Assembly: GCF_943734655.1 (NCBI RefSeq)
Contig: NC_071355.1
Coordinates: 77,141,449-77,205,448 of the forward strand
Direction of reading: 5' to 3'
Source: Sabethes cyaneus
Lineage: Eukaryota; Arthropoda; Insecta; Diptera; Culicidae
Length of the DNA stretch: 64,000 nucleotides
The notes under the pieces: generated by a model
What the model saw: the letters and a program-made list of their open reading frames with translations, nothing else
The model's database searches: none
What the model was told of the DNA's origin: nothing
Shown: one piece after another, positions 42,537-54,700 of the stretch
Numbering within the stretch: position 1 is the first letter of the stretch
How the letters are laid out: each line of letters begins with the position of its first letter
Position numbers and translations under genes: made by a program

Positions 42537-43891
42537 GCGTAGAAATACGCTTTTCTTTTCCGCCCTTTCCTCTCCACGCATAGTCTCGGACTGGAGACAC
42601 TATCATCACCTGTGTTTCATTACTTCCTTCTACCGTTCCTTCTTCCGTGCATTGGGCGTTAAGCCAACAATTGCCTGACAAAAATCGCATACGGAAATTG
42701 GCGCCGGCTGCGCGAAATTGGGGCACCTGACGGTATATCCACTGGCACAGTCTATGCTGAACTTTTTCACAATCGTAGCGCGATGTCACTATCGCATGAG
42801 AGCATATAAACACTTTAATGTAAAACAAACACTCAACAGTGGAAGTGTGATTCCCCCCACATTTATTCTAAATATTTTCAACCGTAATAACGAGATAGCT
42901 TTTCCTAAGTATCCACTCGATGATATTCTGCTTTGTCACAATCTTTTTAATTGATAATCACTTAAACTGAAGCATGCGACAGCAATTGACGCGCTGCTGT
43001 AATCGTCAGAGTGCTTCTTGCTCCGCTTATACCTTTTAACTTATCCATCGCTGGTAACGATTAAATTACGATTTCAATTTAAAACATGAATTTCATTATT
43101 TTTCTCTTCATGCACAATAGTATGATCAGTCCGGTACATAGTTTTGTTTTGAAGACAGTTTGGAAATTATCATTGAAGTACATGCTGTTATACCTACACA
43201 TTCATGTTCTGCTGCAACTCGAAAAATCCCCGCTTTTGCTACAGACGAACCTGTTCAATTCAGTTCAATTTTGTTTTGTTTTTGATAGGTGATGTTTGTC
43301 ACACGTAGAGGATCTTGGGGTATGTTTAGTGATTGATCAATAGACTGTCCTAATGGTACGGTTTATATTTTCATTGCAAAATAAGTTTGTTCGCTATGCC
43401 AGTATGAGTTTGTGGAAACTGAATCAGTTCACCTACCTTACTTGACCATGTAACGTTTATTTGTATATACATTCGCTAAAAATCACCGTTTCAGTAATTG
43501 ATATCAAATGGTCTTTTATCGAGCTGTCTATCAAAGATACGCTGTAAACGCAGGTGTTCATGCATGGTGGGACTAACTTTCAATAAAATAAGCTTATCTC
43601 GAAGACCACATTTACCAGACCATTTTACCTAATTTTGTATCCAATTATTCACGCATTGGTCTGCAGAAACTATGTACTGATTACTGCGGAATAGTTTCTA
43701 GCATATTGAGCAATCATCAATCTAATTCTATCATCCGATTTTTTTTACGTAAGTTAGTAGTAAAATCTGACAAGTACAGCACAGATTTACCAAACTATTA
43801 CACACCAAAATTTTTGATTGAGCAAAAATGCTGGAGTTTCAATTTTTCCTACTCTTATGAACGGCATAATTTCTAATTAACTTTTACTTAC

Positions 43892-43979
43892 GGCATGCTT
43901 GAGTTGCTTCTATTATGACTAGAACTACACATGTCAGTGCAATAAATCCTCGAGCAGTCACTTTAACAGATATAAACAT
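43892..43979 (-). CDS. PGRP-LB: PGRP-LB-like amidase, exon 1 (signal peptide)
   Basis: This short exon is too small to stand out by length. The ATG at 43979 has an AACA context and opens 29 codons plus one base, ending at a GTAAGT donor (43891-43886). It encodes a typical signal peptide: basic start (MFISVKVTARG), hydrophobic core (FIALTCVVLVII) and a small-residue cleavage region (EATQA). Its phase fits exon 2 exactly (codon C|TT, Leu), giving a 621-bp CDS and a 206-residue secreted protein, close to the 215-residue Drosophila isoform. A TATAAAAAGG lies on the minus strand at 44561-44552, a possible but distant promoter. Intron 1 is 1763 bp. Confidence 0.85.
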
Positions 43980-44950
43980 TGTTTTGCAGTTTCACATAAT
44001 ATTTCACCAACTTCAATGTTTCATTGTCCCCAATATGGTTCTGTTTTTAGGGGAACCAGTTTTCTTTTATTTACCATAGACAATGACGATGTATTTTACA
44101 CTCTGGCCTTATCGAGTGTCACAAATAAAGCACTGCCAACGCTATTGAAATTTACCGCCGCTGTATTGTTATCAATTGCGTTCCCGTTTAGCAACATTCA
44201 ATTCAAAGGATCGCACATTTGTCGTAGCGCATAAGCATACACGAGTTCTAAACGTCCTAGTGGCGAAGATAAAAGCGCGTGTACGTCTATAAACTCTAGA
44301 CGGTAAGACGATGTTCTTTACCTACACCGAACGGCATTAATTGAATGAATATTCTTCTGCCGAATTCATCAACGTCACCAATAATGAATGGTACTCGCGA
44401 AATGACGCTTAATGCAGATGAACAAAAACTTTTAACGACGTACTTTGTGCTATGTAGGTATGTATCTTAGGTTCAGAATGTAACAATCGAATGTCCACTT
44501 TGCGGAACCGAGCGCGAGTTGATAATGACCAAGTGAGGTGAAAGCTCCTACCTTTTTATATGTGTACAGCTTAGTGCTCATGTTGAATGATTACAAACAT
44601 TAGGCAGTGGCGGGCAGGTTCTCGTCAATAATTGCGAATGCTCCGGATGAGCTTCACTTGTGTAAATGTGAGCTTTTCATTCATATTCATTAAAGCTTGA
44701 ATTCATTTGATTCTGTGTAGAAAAGTTTTGTTTGTACACATTTGTACGTAAATATGCATACGATCAGTAAGATAATAAAACAGATGATAATGGATTACCG
44801 GATGATAAATCATGCGTCGTAATGTACAATCCATCCAATCGAAATTAGGCAGATGTATTCAGATACATCATGAAAAATTACCATTAATCCAAATAGGGAT
44901 GGTTTTTACTCTATTTGTATAGTTGAATCAGATGTGAATTCATACTCTGA
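43980..44950 (-). promoter_or_regulatory. PGRP-LB upstream region
   Basis: This is the 5' flank of the PGRP-LB model. It contains a TATA-like TATAAAAAGG on the minus strand (44561-44552), about 570 bp from the start codon. I did not find a convincing NF-kappaB (GGGR-N4-YCC) site by eye. The remainder is AT-rich. Confidence 0.3.
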
Positions 44951-46425
44951 AATGATGGATTTAAATTTTGGCAGAAGCCGCCGTTCGATATCAAATGGTC
45001 CAAATATGAGGTTATGCCCAAACCTACTTATACTTTTTTGCCAAACAAAATAATAGACTTTCGTTTGACGACAACTTTCAGGATTTTTCCAATAACGTTC
45101 ATGTTCCGATAAAAACCACGATCGAATGTTTTGTTTTATCCTACATACCGTTACTGGTAAACCAGGTTCTGAACCGAAAACTGACTTTTCTGCTCCAGCT
45201 CTTGCTAGTTCATCAGCCCATTCATTTCCGGTTATACCGGAATTTAAAGGAACCCAAACCAGATGGACGGCATCCAGAATGCTTTGTTCTTCTAGCTGAG
45301 TGTGGCAGGCGATGACTGTTTTTGATTCTGAACTACCCGCACAAAGTGCTTTTATAGCGGCCTGGCTATCAGAACAGAAGTAGATAATCTTGCCTATCAG
45401 TTCTTTCTGTAGTACAAACTAAGCTCCGGACATAATTGCAAAGATTCCAGCTTGAAAAACTGTGCAGTAAACCCAACAAACGAATACCATTCCTTCAATT
45501 TCAGCTCACGGCAGTAAACACCAGCACCCTCTCGACCTTCATACAAGGAACCATAACAGTATAACAGACCACATAGTCGGAAATTTTCCTTCCATGTAGC
45601 CTGGCAATCACTCCTCTCTGAGAGAAAAGTTACTTGAGAAAGTCCTATACGGAAAAGTACGCATGAGCGTTACATCGCTAGGACCAAGAGCAACCTTGTC
45701 CTCAGCGACAATTTGCGACAACAATCGAGTATGACCAATGGAACCATCCACAGATTGCCAGGCCAATCGCGTGTAGTCGATAAGCACATATCAGTGCTTC
45801 TTGCTTTAGATGGAAGTGTAGAGGTTTAATATTAAAAATAGCTTCTAGGGCGGTAGTAGGAGTTGACGTAAATGCTCCAGACATTGCCATTAAATAGATC
45901 CTTTGACGATGGTTTAGCTTTGTCTGGACAGTCACAACTTCCCCCCTCTGTCACCACTCACCATACAAGACTACCATACGCCAGTCCCAGTATTGGTCTA
46001 CATTACCCAAAGGCCATGCACGCTTTTTTAATTCGGAAATCAATATTTGAACCAGTCAAGCATGGCGTTGTGAATCAACTCCACGTACTTCATATCGTCC
46101 ACAACATTAGTATATGAACCATAAAAGTGCCGATCGCAAGTTCCATTGGTGTTTCTACATTTTGAAAATAAAACGATAGATGTTTGCTCCTTTTTACCGA
46201 AAGTCCAGGTTCTCGGTACCACGTTTTCACAACGCTTAATGCCTGGTGCAATAAGTCAAATTATGTGCTTGTGCCCATTAGGTTGGGATAGTCATCCGCC
46301 AAACCATATGACGGCTGGCCTAGACCTAGACTATTGAGTCTCCTCAGTAGACCGTCCGCCACAAGATTTCACAAAAGAGGCGAGAGAACATCGGACATCG
46401 GCGAACACTTTGCTTCCAAATGCTT
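44950..46425 (-). pseudogene. LOA-like non-LTR fossil: RT C-terminus and RNase H
   Basis: Minus-strand translation starts with LSPLL-NLVADGLLRRLNS (RT motif B region, about 46400), then LADDYPNLMGTST (the YADD-type catalytic box, first residue changed to L), then a post-RT segment (GAFTSTPTTALEAIFNIKPLH at 45870-45800). Further left comes an RNase H domain: FCSDSQAAIKAL (about 45390) and WVPLNSGITGNEWADELARAG (about 45230). An RNase H after the RT separates it from CR1/Jockey/RTE and points to the LOA/R1/I group. Frameshifts and stops inactivate it. Confidence 0.85.
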
Positions 46426-46499
46426 GCTTGCCGTAATGACGAAAAAGGCAATCGGTTGCTACGAATTTGTTCTATCCATTTTATGATTATTGAAGGTGT

Positions 46500-49085
46500 T
46501 AATCTTAGTCCTACAGAATCAGTTGAAGCCTCGCCTTGTCCAAACCCTTACTGTACCCGTCCATTAACAATTTTGTGCCAAAACGTTCGTGGATTAAGAA
46601 CTAAAACTAAAGAACTCCGCTTGGTACTTTCAACGAGTGACTACGATGTCATTGCGCTAACCGAAACGTGGCTCGCATGTGATATATTTAATTCTAAACT
46701 CTTGTCTGATTATGTGATTCATCGCCTTAATCGCAATCCTTCAACATCCCAACTTCTACGTGATGGCGGTGTGTTGATAGAAGTAAAAAAGCATTTACCT
46801 ACGATGCAAGCTGATCCCGCTAGCAGTTCTTGAAAATTTAGAACAAACTGCGGTTTGTGTAACGTTGCCAACGCAACGTAATGTTGCATCTATAGAAGGC
46901 CCAATTCTGACCCGGTTATCTATTCCGATCACGCATCCTGTATTCAACAGCTAAGTGAACTGACAGGTAATACCGATATCCCCATCGCTTTGGGTGATAA
47001 CAATCTGCCGAGGCTCTCGTGGGAATTTGATAGTGACTTAAATCCCTACATTCCTACCAAAGCCTCTTCTAAACAAGAAATTGCTTTGACAGAATCTATT
47101 CTTGCGTGCGGACTGTAACAAGTTCAGGATGTGCGGAATGTAAACGAAAGAGCATTCGTTAGTGATACTAGTTAGTGACAGAATTGAACTTTTTGAATCG
47201 TATTACGGACTTTTAAAAATTGACGCTGGTTTAATTAATACTTCAACTCTTGCGATGAACCTTTGATTCAAGCTCGCCTACGTTCAATAGACCGGACGAC
47301 GCTACTAGCGGGTTGTGATGTCAACGATGCTGTTTTCCGGTTCTATGACACACTCTTCGAGATCATCCACGAACATATTCTTATTCGACGACGCAGGGTC
47401 AGCATTCTTTACAATGTACCTTGGTGGACGCCCGAACTTCGGAATCTTCGGAACAAATTGCGGAAAACTAGGAAACGCTATTTCAAACAACGGTCGAAGA
47501 ACAACAAGCGTTTACTCCGTAATATGGAGAAAATTTTTAACAGCAGACTGAATACAGTCTTCCACGAATACATATTACGTAATAAGTCGAATGCTGAGCA
47601 AGATCCGTAATCTTTTTTGGCTTTCGTTAAAAAGCTGTGGCGTAACGGTGGTGTACCCCACGATGTATTCTACAAAGATGCTCACGCTGATGTTGCTGAA
47701 GGCGCTGAAGAACTTTTTGCAAATTTTTTCGGTAATGTATATTCAAACACCTCTCCAGTTCACTTTTCGGACGAACATAGTGATTGGATAAACGGTATGG
47801 TGCATTACGATATGTGTCTACCACAATTGAACGTTTCGGTTGAAGAAGTGACGAAAATGCTTTTAAGCATCGATTCCTCTAAAGGTCCGAGTCCAGTCAA
47901 TCTACCGCCTTCGTTTATTAAGCAATTCACCACGTCACTTGCCTCACCCGCTTCAATTATCTTCAACCGGTCGCTAGCTAGTGGGCTATTTCCGACAGAA
48001 ATATTGGAATGGAAATATTGAAATATTGAAAACTACCGTGGGATTTTCATTTTAAGCTGTCTTCCTAAAGCTCTCGAAAAGGTGGTATATGATGTGATAT
48101 ATCGTGCTGTTCGATCAATAGTTTTTGAGCATCTACATGGCTTTGTAAAGAGATGCTCCACGACGACTAATTTGATGGTATTTATTAACGTAATTAACGA
48201 GTTTAATTTCCAGCATTGAAAAAAGACGCCATGTCGATGCGATTTATGTTGACTTCAGCAAGGCCTTCGATAGGGTTCCACATGCGCTCACGGTTGACAA
48301 AATGAAATGCCTGGGATTGCCCGACTGGGTTACTTAGTGGATGCTATTCTACTTGACTGATCGCTCAGCCTTTGTCAACATTAACGGTGTTAACTCGTCC
48401 AGTTTTGTGATACCATCGGATGTCCCACAGGGTAGCCATCTTGGGTCCTTAATTTTTATTCTCTTCATTAATGATCTATGCAGTAAACTGCCTTCTTCTA
48501 GGCTTATGAACGCAGACGATTTAAAGATATATCGTGAAATCAAAACCACACTTGACTGCTGCGCCCTCCAGGAAGATGTTCGTTCTTTTCTATACTGGTG
48601 TTGTTGAACGGTATGCAAATCAATGCTTCAAAATACTGCGTATACGCGACTCCCTGCATTATGAGTATAGTTTAGGACACAGTAGCCGGTAGCCTCACCA
48701 AAGTCAACTTTACGGCACATGTTTCCACGATTATTGCTAAAGCATACACAACACTCGGTTTTTTGAAAAGGAACAATCATGAGTTTCAAGACATATATGC
48801 ACTGAAATCGCTAACTGCACACTCGTTTGGAGCGTTTTTGTGTATGGGGTTTTGGTATGGACACCCTATTACGTCCATCCAAAAGAACTTTATAAGATAG
48901 GCATAACGTGTCCTACCGTGGAACGATACAACGAATCTCCATACGTCGAACGATGCAGATTTATTGACATCGATACATTGTCAGCCAGGAGAAAACTGCT
49001 TCCCCCTCCTCTGTTGGGTACTCTTACCACTGCGTCCAGTATTTTGAACTATTGTGGTATGCCCCATTTTATTATTTTACTATAA
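46500..49085 (+). pseudogene. CR1/Jockey-like non-LTR fossil: endonuclease and RT
   Basis: The endonuclease starts near 46565 (LTILCQNVRGLRTKTKEL, then YDVIALTETWL). A broken middle section contains GDNNLPRLSWEF (about 46995) and a basic linker at 47263-47610. The RT follows: SSKGPSPVNLPPSFIKQ (47875), YVDFSKAFDRVPHAL (motif A, about 48245), DVPQGSHLGSLIFILFINDL (motif B, 48420) and MNADDLKIYREI (degenerate catalytic box, 48508). The tail ends near 49080. Several frameshifts and stops are visible. Related to the minus-strand fragment at 33.5-34.3 kb. Confidence 0.88.
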
Positions 49086-49154
49086 GCTTCAAGCTTACCT
49101 ATTACTTATTGAGAAAGTGACAGGCTGGTAGCTGGAGCGAGACATGTGCCAATC

Positions 49155-49192
49155 AGGGATGACTAGGTTTATGAACCTAGTACCCTGATCGG
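49155..49192. other. Strong short hairpin
   Basis: AATCAGGG-AT-GACTAGGTTT, loop ATG, then AACCTAGTACCCTGATC: a stem of about 17 bp with one 2-nt internal mismatch. It lies just downstream of the CR1-like fossil and could be its 3' UTR structure. The same region has no poly-A tail. Confidence 0.5.
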
Positions 49193-49349
49193 CGACGCCA
49201 ACCACATCTCCCCTTTTTGAGATACTGCAGTCGGCGTACTATTTGTGCTCCACGATTGCAGAGCAAGTGTTCCGAGGTTAAATATCATCTTGTACGAAAC
49301 CGAGATTCCGAATATGATATTTACTCGGACAATGTCCTGTCGCAAGACC

Positions 49350-49510
49350 GGTAAGCTTGCTGAGATATCTCTTATTGAAACTCAGCGACTTTTGAGTAAC
49401 TCCCATCCTCGACGTTATATATTTTATATATTAAGCATGCTGGGATCTCTCTTATTGAGACTCAGCAACTTTTGAGTAACCCTCATACTCGACGTGATAT
49501 ATTTTTAGAT
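49350..49510. repeat. Two-copy tandem duplication, about 85 bp
   Basis: The sequence AAGC-TGCTG-GAT-TCTCTTATTGA ... CTCGACGT-ATATATTTT occurs twice in tandem (from about 49351 and 49434), with around ten differences. It is probably part of the non-LTR 3' UTR. Confidence 0.75.
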
Positions 49511-49796
49511 TGTTTGAGCGATTGCACAGCCAGCCTACTGGCCATAACTGTTGTTCCTTTTATTTCAGCCCACCCTCCAGCACACAGTCAGAGATCAGGC
49601 AGAGTGAATCTCGACCCGTGAGTAGAGAGTTTTAGCCAGATCTGCGTTTGTCGACTCACAACGAGTCGGCGTGTTGAGGATAGACGAGGATCAGAATTGA
49701 ACCTCTGCTAACTGCAATGCAGTCCTGCTCCTCCCCTATTCTCCTCTCCACCTCAATCGTTTCTTTGTTTTTCGGCAGAGAGAGCATGCATAGTAC

Positions 49797-50055
49797 ACTG
49801 TAAAAAATCAACACGTTCTCATGAAGTGGATTCCACTTAGATCTGTGCTATAGGATGAACCACATCGTATTAAAGTGGAATACACTTGAGATTCAATCAA
49901 TATGCCACACCAGCATTTCAAAAGAAAAACGCTAAGATTTCACATGTCGTCCATTTGATTATCAAAAAGCAAAACATTAAGATTTCACGTGACGTCCATT
50001 TGATAATCAAAAAGCAAAACACTAAGATTTCACGTGTCATGCTTATGAATATTAA
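49797..50055. repeat. MITE-like remnant with a 45-bp tandem repeat
   Basis: TACACTGTAAAAAATCAACA at the start resembles the inverse of the TTTTTTTACAGTGTA end at 63160, and the GTGGATTCCACTT words recur at 62842 and 63050. From 49935 a 45-bp unit (AAGATTTCAC-GT...AAAAAGCAAAAC) repeats about 2.5 times. Confidence 0.6.
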
Positions 50056-50285
50056 AGGTTCTATTATTAGATCTTAAATGCATTTTGTTGAATACGCAAT
50101 GCATTGTTTATGAAAATTAAATGGTTTTCACTTTGGATTTCGTATGATATTTTATATGACAGCCAAATACGACAATTTGCTTTTTGTGGTGTTGCATATG
50201 ATTAGGCAATGTGGTATAATTAATAAAATAGTATAGTTTTTACTTCTAACAATGCAATTTTTATTGAAACCAATTAATGGATATA

Positions 50286-50500
50286 CCGTGCAGGCACCAT
50301 ATTCAAAACAGTGCCTAATTCTGAACAGCTGCAAATTTATCTTAAATATTGACAAAACTCTAGCTATTTAAACCATTTTAGTAATATGAAATCATCAGAT
50401 GTAGTGATTAATTTGTTTAAATAACTAGAATTTTGTTAATATTTATGAATAATGAAACTGTTCAGAATTAGGCACTGTTTTGAATATGGTGCTTGCACGG
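50286..50500. mobile_element. Palindromic TA MITE, 215 bp
   Basis: CCGTGCAGGCACCATATTCA at the left pairs with TGAATATGGTGCTTGCACGG at the right, and pairing continues through CAGTGCCTAATTCTGAACAG and the TTTAAATA region. TA flanks both ends (50284-50285, 50501-50502), so it is a mariner-type MITE. It lies 65 bp beyond the stop codon of the gene ending at 50565, so it may contribute to that gene's 3' UTR. Confidence 0.88.
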
Positions 50501-50564
50501 TACATAATATTAAAATGTAATAAGAACCTTCCCAATGTTGTCGATGCTAAGTAAATATGCTCAA

Positions 50565-50616
50565 TCATTTTATCCAGAGGCAATGGCCAAGCGAAACGGC
50601 ATCCTTGATCAGATCA
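50565..50616 (-). CDS. Unrecognised host gene, last exon
   Basis: An ACATTTTCAG acceptor precedes 50616. With the two bases left by the previous exon it completes codon CG|T (Arg) and reads DLIKDAVSLGHCLWIK to a TGA at 50567-50565. The hydrophobic, aromatic ending is ordinary for a soluble protein. Support comes from the splice signals and the phase match. Confidence 0.6.
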
Positions 50617-50678
50617 CTGAAAATGTGAAAAAGGAAATAATAGTAATTGATTTTGGTACCATAAACTATTGTTCTTAC

Positions 50679-50824
50679 CGATTGCTACTTAATAACGAGT
50701 AGCAGTCGTCGTTGGCGTAAATTTGGCAGCAGTCTTTCGTTTCTTTGTAGCTTAGTAGCGTTCGTTGAAGAGAATGTACTTCGACTGAAAATGTTCGCTT
50801 TCTAAGCACATCCAGCAGTATCGG
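50679..50824 (-). CDS. Unrecognised host gene, penultimate exon
   Basis: A TTTTGATTTCAG acceptor precedes 50824 and a GTAAGA donor follows 50679. The 146 bp encode PILLDVLRKRTFSVEVHSLQ, then TLLSYKETKDCCQIYANDDC and YSLLSSN without a stop. Amphipathic helices are likely; no catalytic motif is seen. Phase in 0, out 2, consistent with both neighbours. Confidence 0.65.
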
Positions 50825-50884
50825 CTGAAATCAAAATAAAAGTTAATTAGACTTGTTAGGAGACACACACAATTGGCTACTAAC

Positions 50885-51137
50885 CCTGTCGTTCGGTTCC
50901 AGTTCCACACCACCGTCGACAATTGAAGATGCAGCGTGTTTGATATCATCGAAGTCGTCACTGTCGTGGTCATCTTTCACTTTCACGAGGCCAGGATGCG
51001 GCTTGGACAGGACGTTAAATTGATTTTGGACAGAGTGGATGCACCTCCGCCGGATTCTTGTAAGCTGTTCGATGAAAACAAATTTAATTTGCTCACTGAT
51101 TTCGGTGATAATTGGCAAGCGTGCGCTATTCCTTGTC
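50885..51137 (-). CDS. Unrecognised host gene, third-last exon
   Basis: The acceptor is ACACATCTAG before 51137 and the donor GTTAGT after 50885. The 253 bp (1 + 84 codons) contain no ATG start, as expected of an internal exon: ITEISEQIKFVFIEQLTRIR, then HSVQNQFNVLSKPHPGLVKV, an acidic patch (DDHDSDDFDD) and SSIVDGGVELEPNDR. I do not recognise the family. Upstream exons are not in 51.2-64 kb as far as I can tell, perhaps because the 51.4-62.1 kb transposon nest sits in an intron of this gene. Confidence 0.6.
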
Positions 51138-51199
51138 CTAGATGTGTACAGAGAAAGTTTATGAAAACTGTAAATAGAATACTATATAGTTAATTACAC

Positions 51200-51458
51200 A
51201 AAGGTACACTCAATTTATGACATTACTTGTTTGTTCAGCATTAGGCTTTATGGTATACTCTTCTTGTGGTTGATTAATATTTTTGTCGTGAGTTTTCTCT
51301 TGGTTACTTGGTAACGCTTATAGGTACTTATAAATGTTGTAATAGACTTAATAACCATCGCTATAATTTTTCTTCTTGGGCTCGTTGGGCGATCTTTAAG
51401 CAGTTTTGTGATTTGCATCGTGTATTTCTGTCGTGAATAAAATTAATAGTGGAATTTT
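51200..51458. other. Short AT-rich spacer, nothing recognised
   Basis: This would be intron or flank between the unknown minus-strand gene and the repeat nest. No splice-consistent exon was found. Confidence 0.4.
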
Positions 51459-51768
51459 GACGTAGGACTACGTCTTTGTTTACTATACTGGGACTGGGTA
51501 GCACTTTGTGAAAACGAAAATAGAAGTGTAACGTTTAAATGAAAGATTTCAAATGCTAATAACTACTTAACTACTAAACGCAACTGAACAATTTATATGC
51601 CGTTGGATAGATAAAATGACCAGCAATTTTATGGAGGGGATAAGAGACCAATATTAAGGAGGGCGAAAAAGGGGGCGCTCCTATACAAATTAAACACAAA
51701 TTTCCTCAAAACTCGAGAACTAATCAAGCAAATTGAACTAAATTTGGCATATAGGGGTTTTAGAAGGC
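51459..51768 (+). repeat. 2-kb dispersed element, copy B, left part
   Basis: It starts with GACGTAGGACTACGTC (51459-51474) and CTTTGTTTACTATACTGGGA and matches 23040-23240 inverted. It continues into one C-rich CCAAATTTGG-type unit. The RTE element interrupts it at 51769; the element resumes at 55007. Confidence 0.8.
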
Positions 51769-54700
51769 TGGTAAATGGTTGGATAACGCGTAAAACAGAC
51801 CCCATTGTGGTCCCTAGCCTCTTATCTAGCAACTCCTACCCCTACCTCCACGTGGTACCAGCTGGAATACGAGCAACCTTAGCGGAGATCGGGTAACCAA
51901 CCCCGGTGGAAACTAAGGTCGTATACCAACAGGGGAGGAGGCACAGTGTGTCTCGACACTGCAAGATGGCAACCCCATCACGAGACTCGATAGCGTAAGC
52001 CCTAGTACGGCTACCTATCAAAAAAAAACACTAACAAGAGTCAAGAAATATCTTTTCGGAATATTCGGCATGGACCAAGGCGACGAAATAAGGACATGGA
52101 ATGGAGACTTGGTACCTGGAACTGCAGATCGCTAAATTTCGTTGGTGGCGACAGGGTGCTGCTCGATCAGCTAGAACCCCGAAAGTTTGGCATCGTGGCA
52201 CTGCAGGAGATCTGTCGCAAAGGCGAGAAGGTGTGGAGGATCCGTGGCGGCAGAGCCCGATTTTTGCAGAGTGTTGGAGCTACCAACGAGCTGGGAACGG
52301 ACTTCGTAGTGTTGGGCAAAATGCAGGATCGCGTAATGAACTGGAAAGTGATCAACGAGAGGATGTGCGTGTTGAGGATAGAAGGCCGTTGCTTCAACTA
52401 CACCATCATAAACGTGCATTGCCCACACGAAGGTAGACCCGACGACGAGAAGGAAGGGTTCTATGTGCAGCTGGAGGCAACGTACGACAGCTGCTCACCA
52501 CGGGACATCAAGATCGTCATCGGGGATATGAACGCCCAAATCGGCAGGGAAGCAATGTATAGACCGGTGATCGGACCCCATAGCCTGCACACCGACACGA
52601 ACGATAACAGCCAGCGATGCATCAATTTTGCGGCTTCCCGAGGCTTGGTGATCAAAAGCACCTTCTTTCCTCACAAAGATATCCACAAAGCCACCTGGAG
52701 ATCACCTGACTAACGAACCTCGAGCCAAATCGACCATATTCTCATCGAGGGCCGGTATTTCTCGAACATCACTAACGTATGCTCCCTACGGAGTGCGGAT
52801 ATTGACTCGGACCACTACCTAGTAGCAGTACATGTGCGCTCAAAACTATCGACGGTTTACACCTCGCGACAAACCCGCCCTCCTCGGCTAAACATTCGGC
52901 AACTAGATAACCCGCGAACTGCCGAAAACTACGCGCGTACTGGATGAAGCTCTGCCTTCCTCTGTGGGGCTAGATGCTTCGACCCTCGAAAACGGATGGA
53001 GTAGGATGCGCTCGGCCGTCAACGAGGCCGCAACCGCGGTGCTAGGTGTGGAAATCTCGAGTGCACGAAATGGTTGGTTTGACGGGGAATGCCAAGAAGC
53101 GATAGAGAGGAAAACTATCTGAGCATATCCACGAGAGAGAATTTGGCCAAGTACCGACGAGCGAGGAATGACTTGACCACGATCCTGAGAAGGAAAAAGC
53201 GCCAGAAGGAGGACAGAGATCGTGAGGAGCTTGAACAATTATTCCGGGCTAATGATACCCGCAAGTTTTACGAGAAGGTGCACCAAACTCGCAAGGCCCA
53301 CACACTAAATCCTGACGTGTGCAGGGACGAGGGAGGGGATCTAATCACAAACGAGCGCGAGGTGGTTGATAGGTGGAAGCAGTTCTTCGATGAACACTTC
53401 AACGGCGATAGAGCAGCAGGAGACGCAATGGAAGTTAACCTCGGAGTACCTACAAATGACAACAGCGTACCGGCTCCCGATCTCGAAGAGATCCGACGAG
53501 AAATCGGTCTGCTGAAGAATAGTGGAGCCGCCGGAAAGGACCGACTCCCGGCAGAACTTTTCAAAAATGGCCAAGAACCGCTAGTAACGGCACTTCACCG
53601 GCTGATTTCAAGGATTTGGGAAGAAGAGAAACTACCAGAGGAGTAGATGGAAGGCGTAGTCTGTCCCATCTACAAAAAGGGCGACCGGCTAGACTGCTGT
53701 AACGCCCGTGGCATTACGCTGGTTAACGCCGCCTACAAGGTGCTCTCCCAGATTTTGTTGAGTCGTCTTTCCCGAATAGCAAGAGAATTCGTAAGGCAAT
53801 ATCAGGCGGGCTTTATGGGGGCCCGTGCTACTACGGATCAAATTTTTATTCTCCGACAAATCCTTCAGAAATGTCGAGAGTACAACGTGCCCACGCATCA
53901 TATTTTCGTGGGTTTCAGAGCAGCATACGATACCGTTGAACGCGAACAGCTATGGCAGATAATGCACGAGTACGGTTTTCCGGACAAACTGACGCGGGTG
54001 GTCAAAGCTACTTTGGAACGAGTGAAGTGTTACGTGCGCGTTTCGGGGACACTCTCAAGTCCTTTCGAATCGCGCAGAGGGTTACGGCAAGGGGATGGAC
54101 TGTCCTGTATGTTATTCAATATCGCTATTGAAGGTGTGATTCGGCGAGCGGGCATCGAAACGAGGGGAACGATCTTCAGTAAGAGTAGCCAACTCATAGC
54201 CTTTGCAGACGACCTCGACATTATTACTAGAAACCGTGGGACGGCGGAGGTAATCTACGCCAGATTAAAAACGGAGGCTAGGAGGATAGGATTACAAATT
54301 AATGTGTTGAAAACCAAATATATGGTAGGAAGAGGCTCCCGAGAAAGTAACGGCTATTGACGGCGATGAACTGGAAGTGGTTGATGAGTTCGTATATTTG
54401 GGATCTCTGGTCACCGCCGACAATAGTACGAGTAAGGAGATCCAACGACGCATTCAAGCTGGAAATCGAGCCTACTTTTCCCTTCGCGAGACGTTTCGAT
54501 CAAGGAGCATATGCCGCTGCACAAAGCTGATGATGTACAAAACGCAAATCAAACCGGTAATCCTCTACGGACTTGAGACAGTAACTTTACTTACGGAAGA
54601 CTTACGTGCACTTGCCGTTTTTTAACGAAAGGTGTTGCGGACTATTTTTGGCGGAGTACAGACGGAAAGCGGAGAGTGGCGGAGGCGTATGAATCACGAG

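Noticed and set aside
42532..42828. Coding exon in the PGRP-LB first intron (98-codon minus-strand ORF)
   Set aside because: No acceptor/donor pair in a matching phase and no recognisable motif; the first intron is explained without it.
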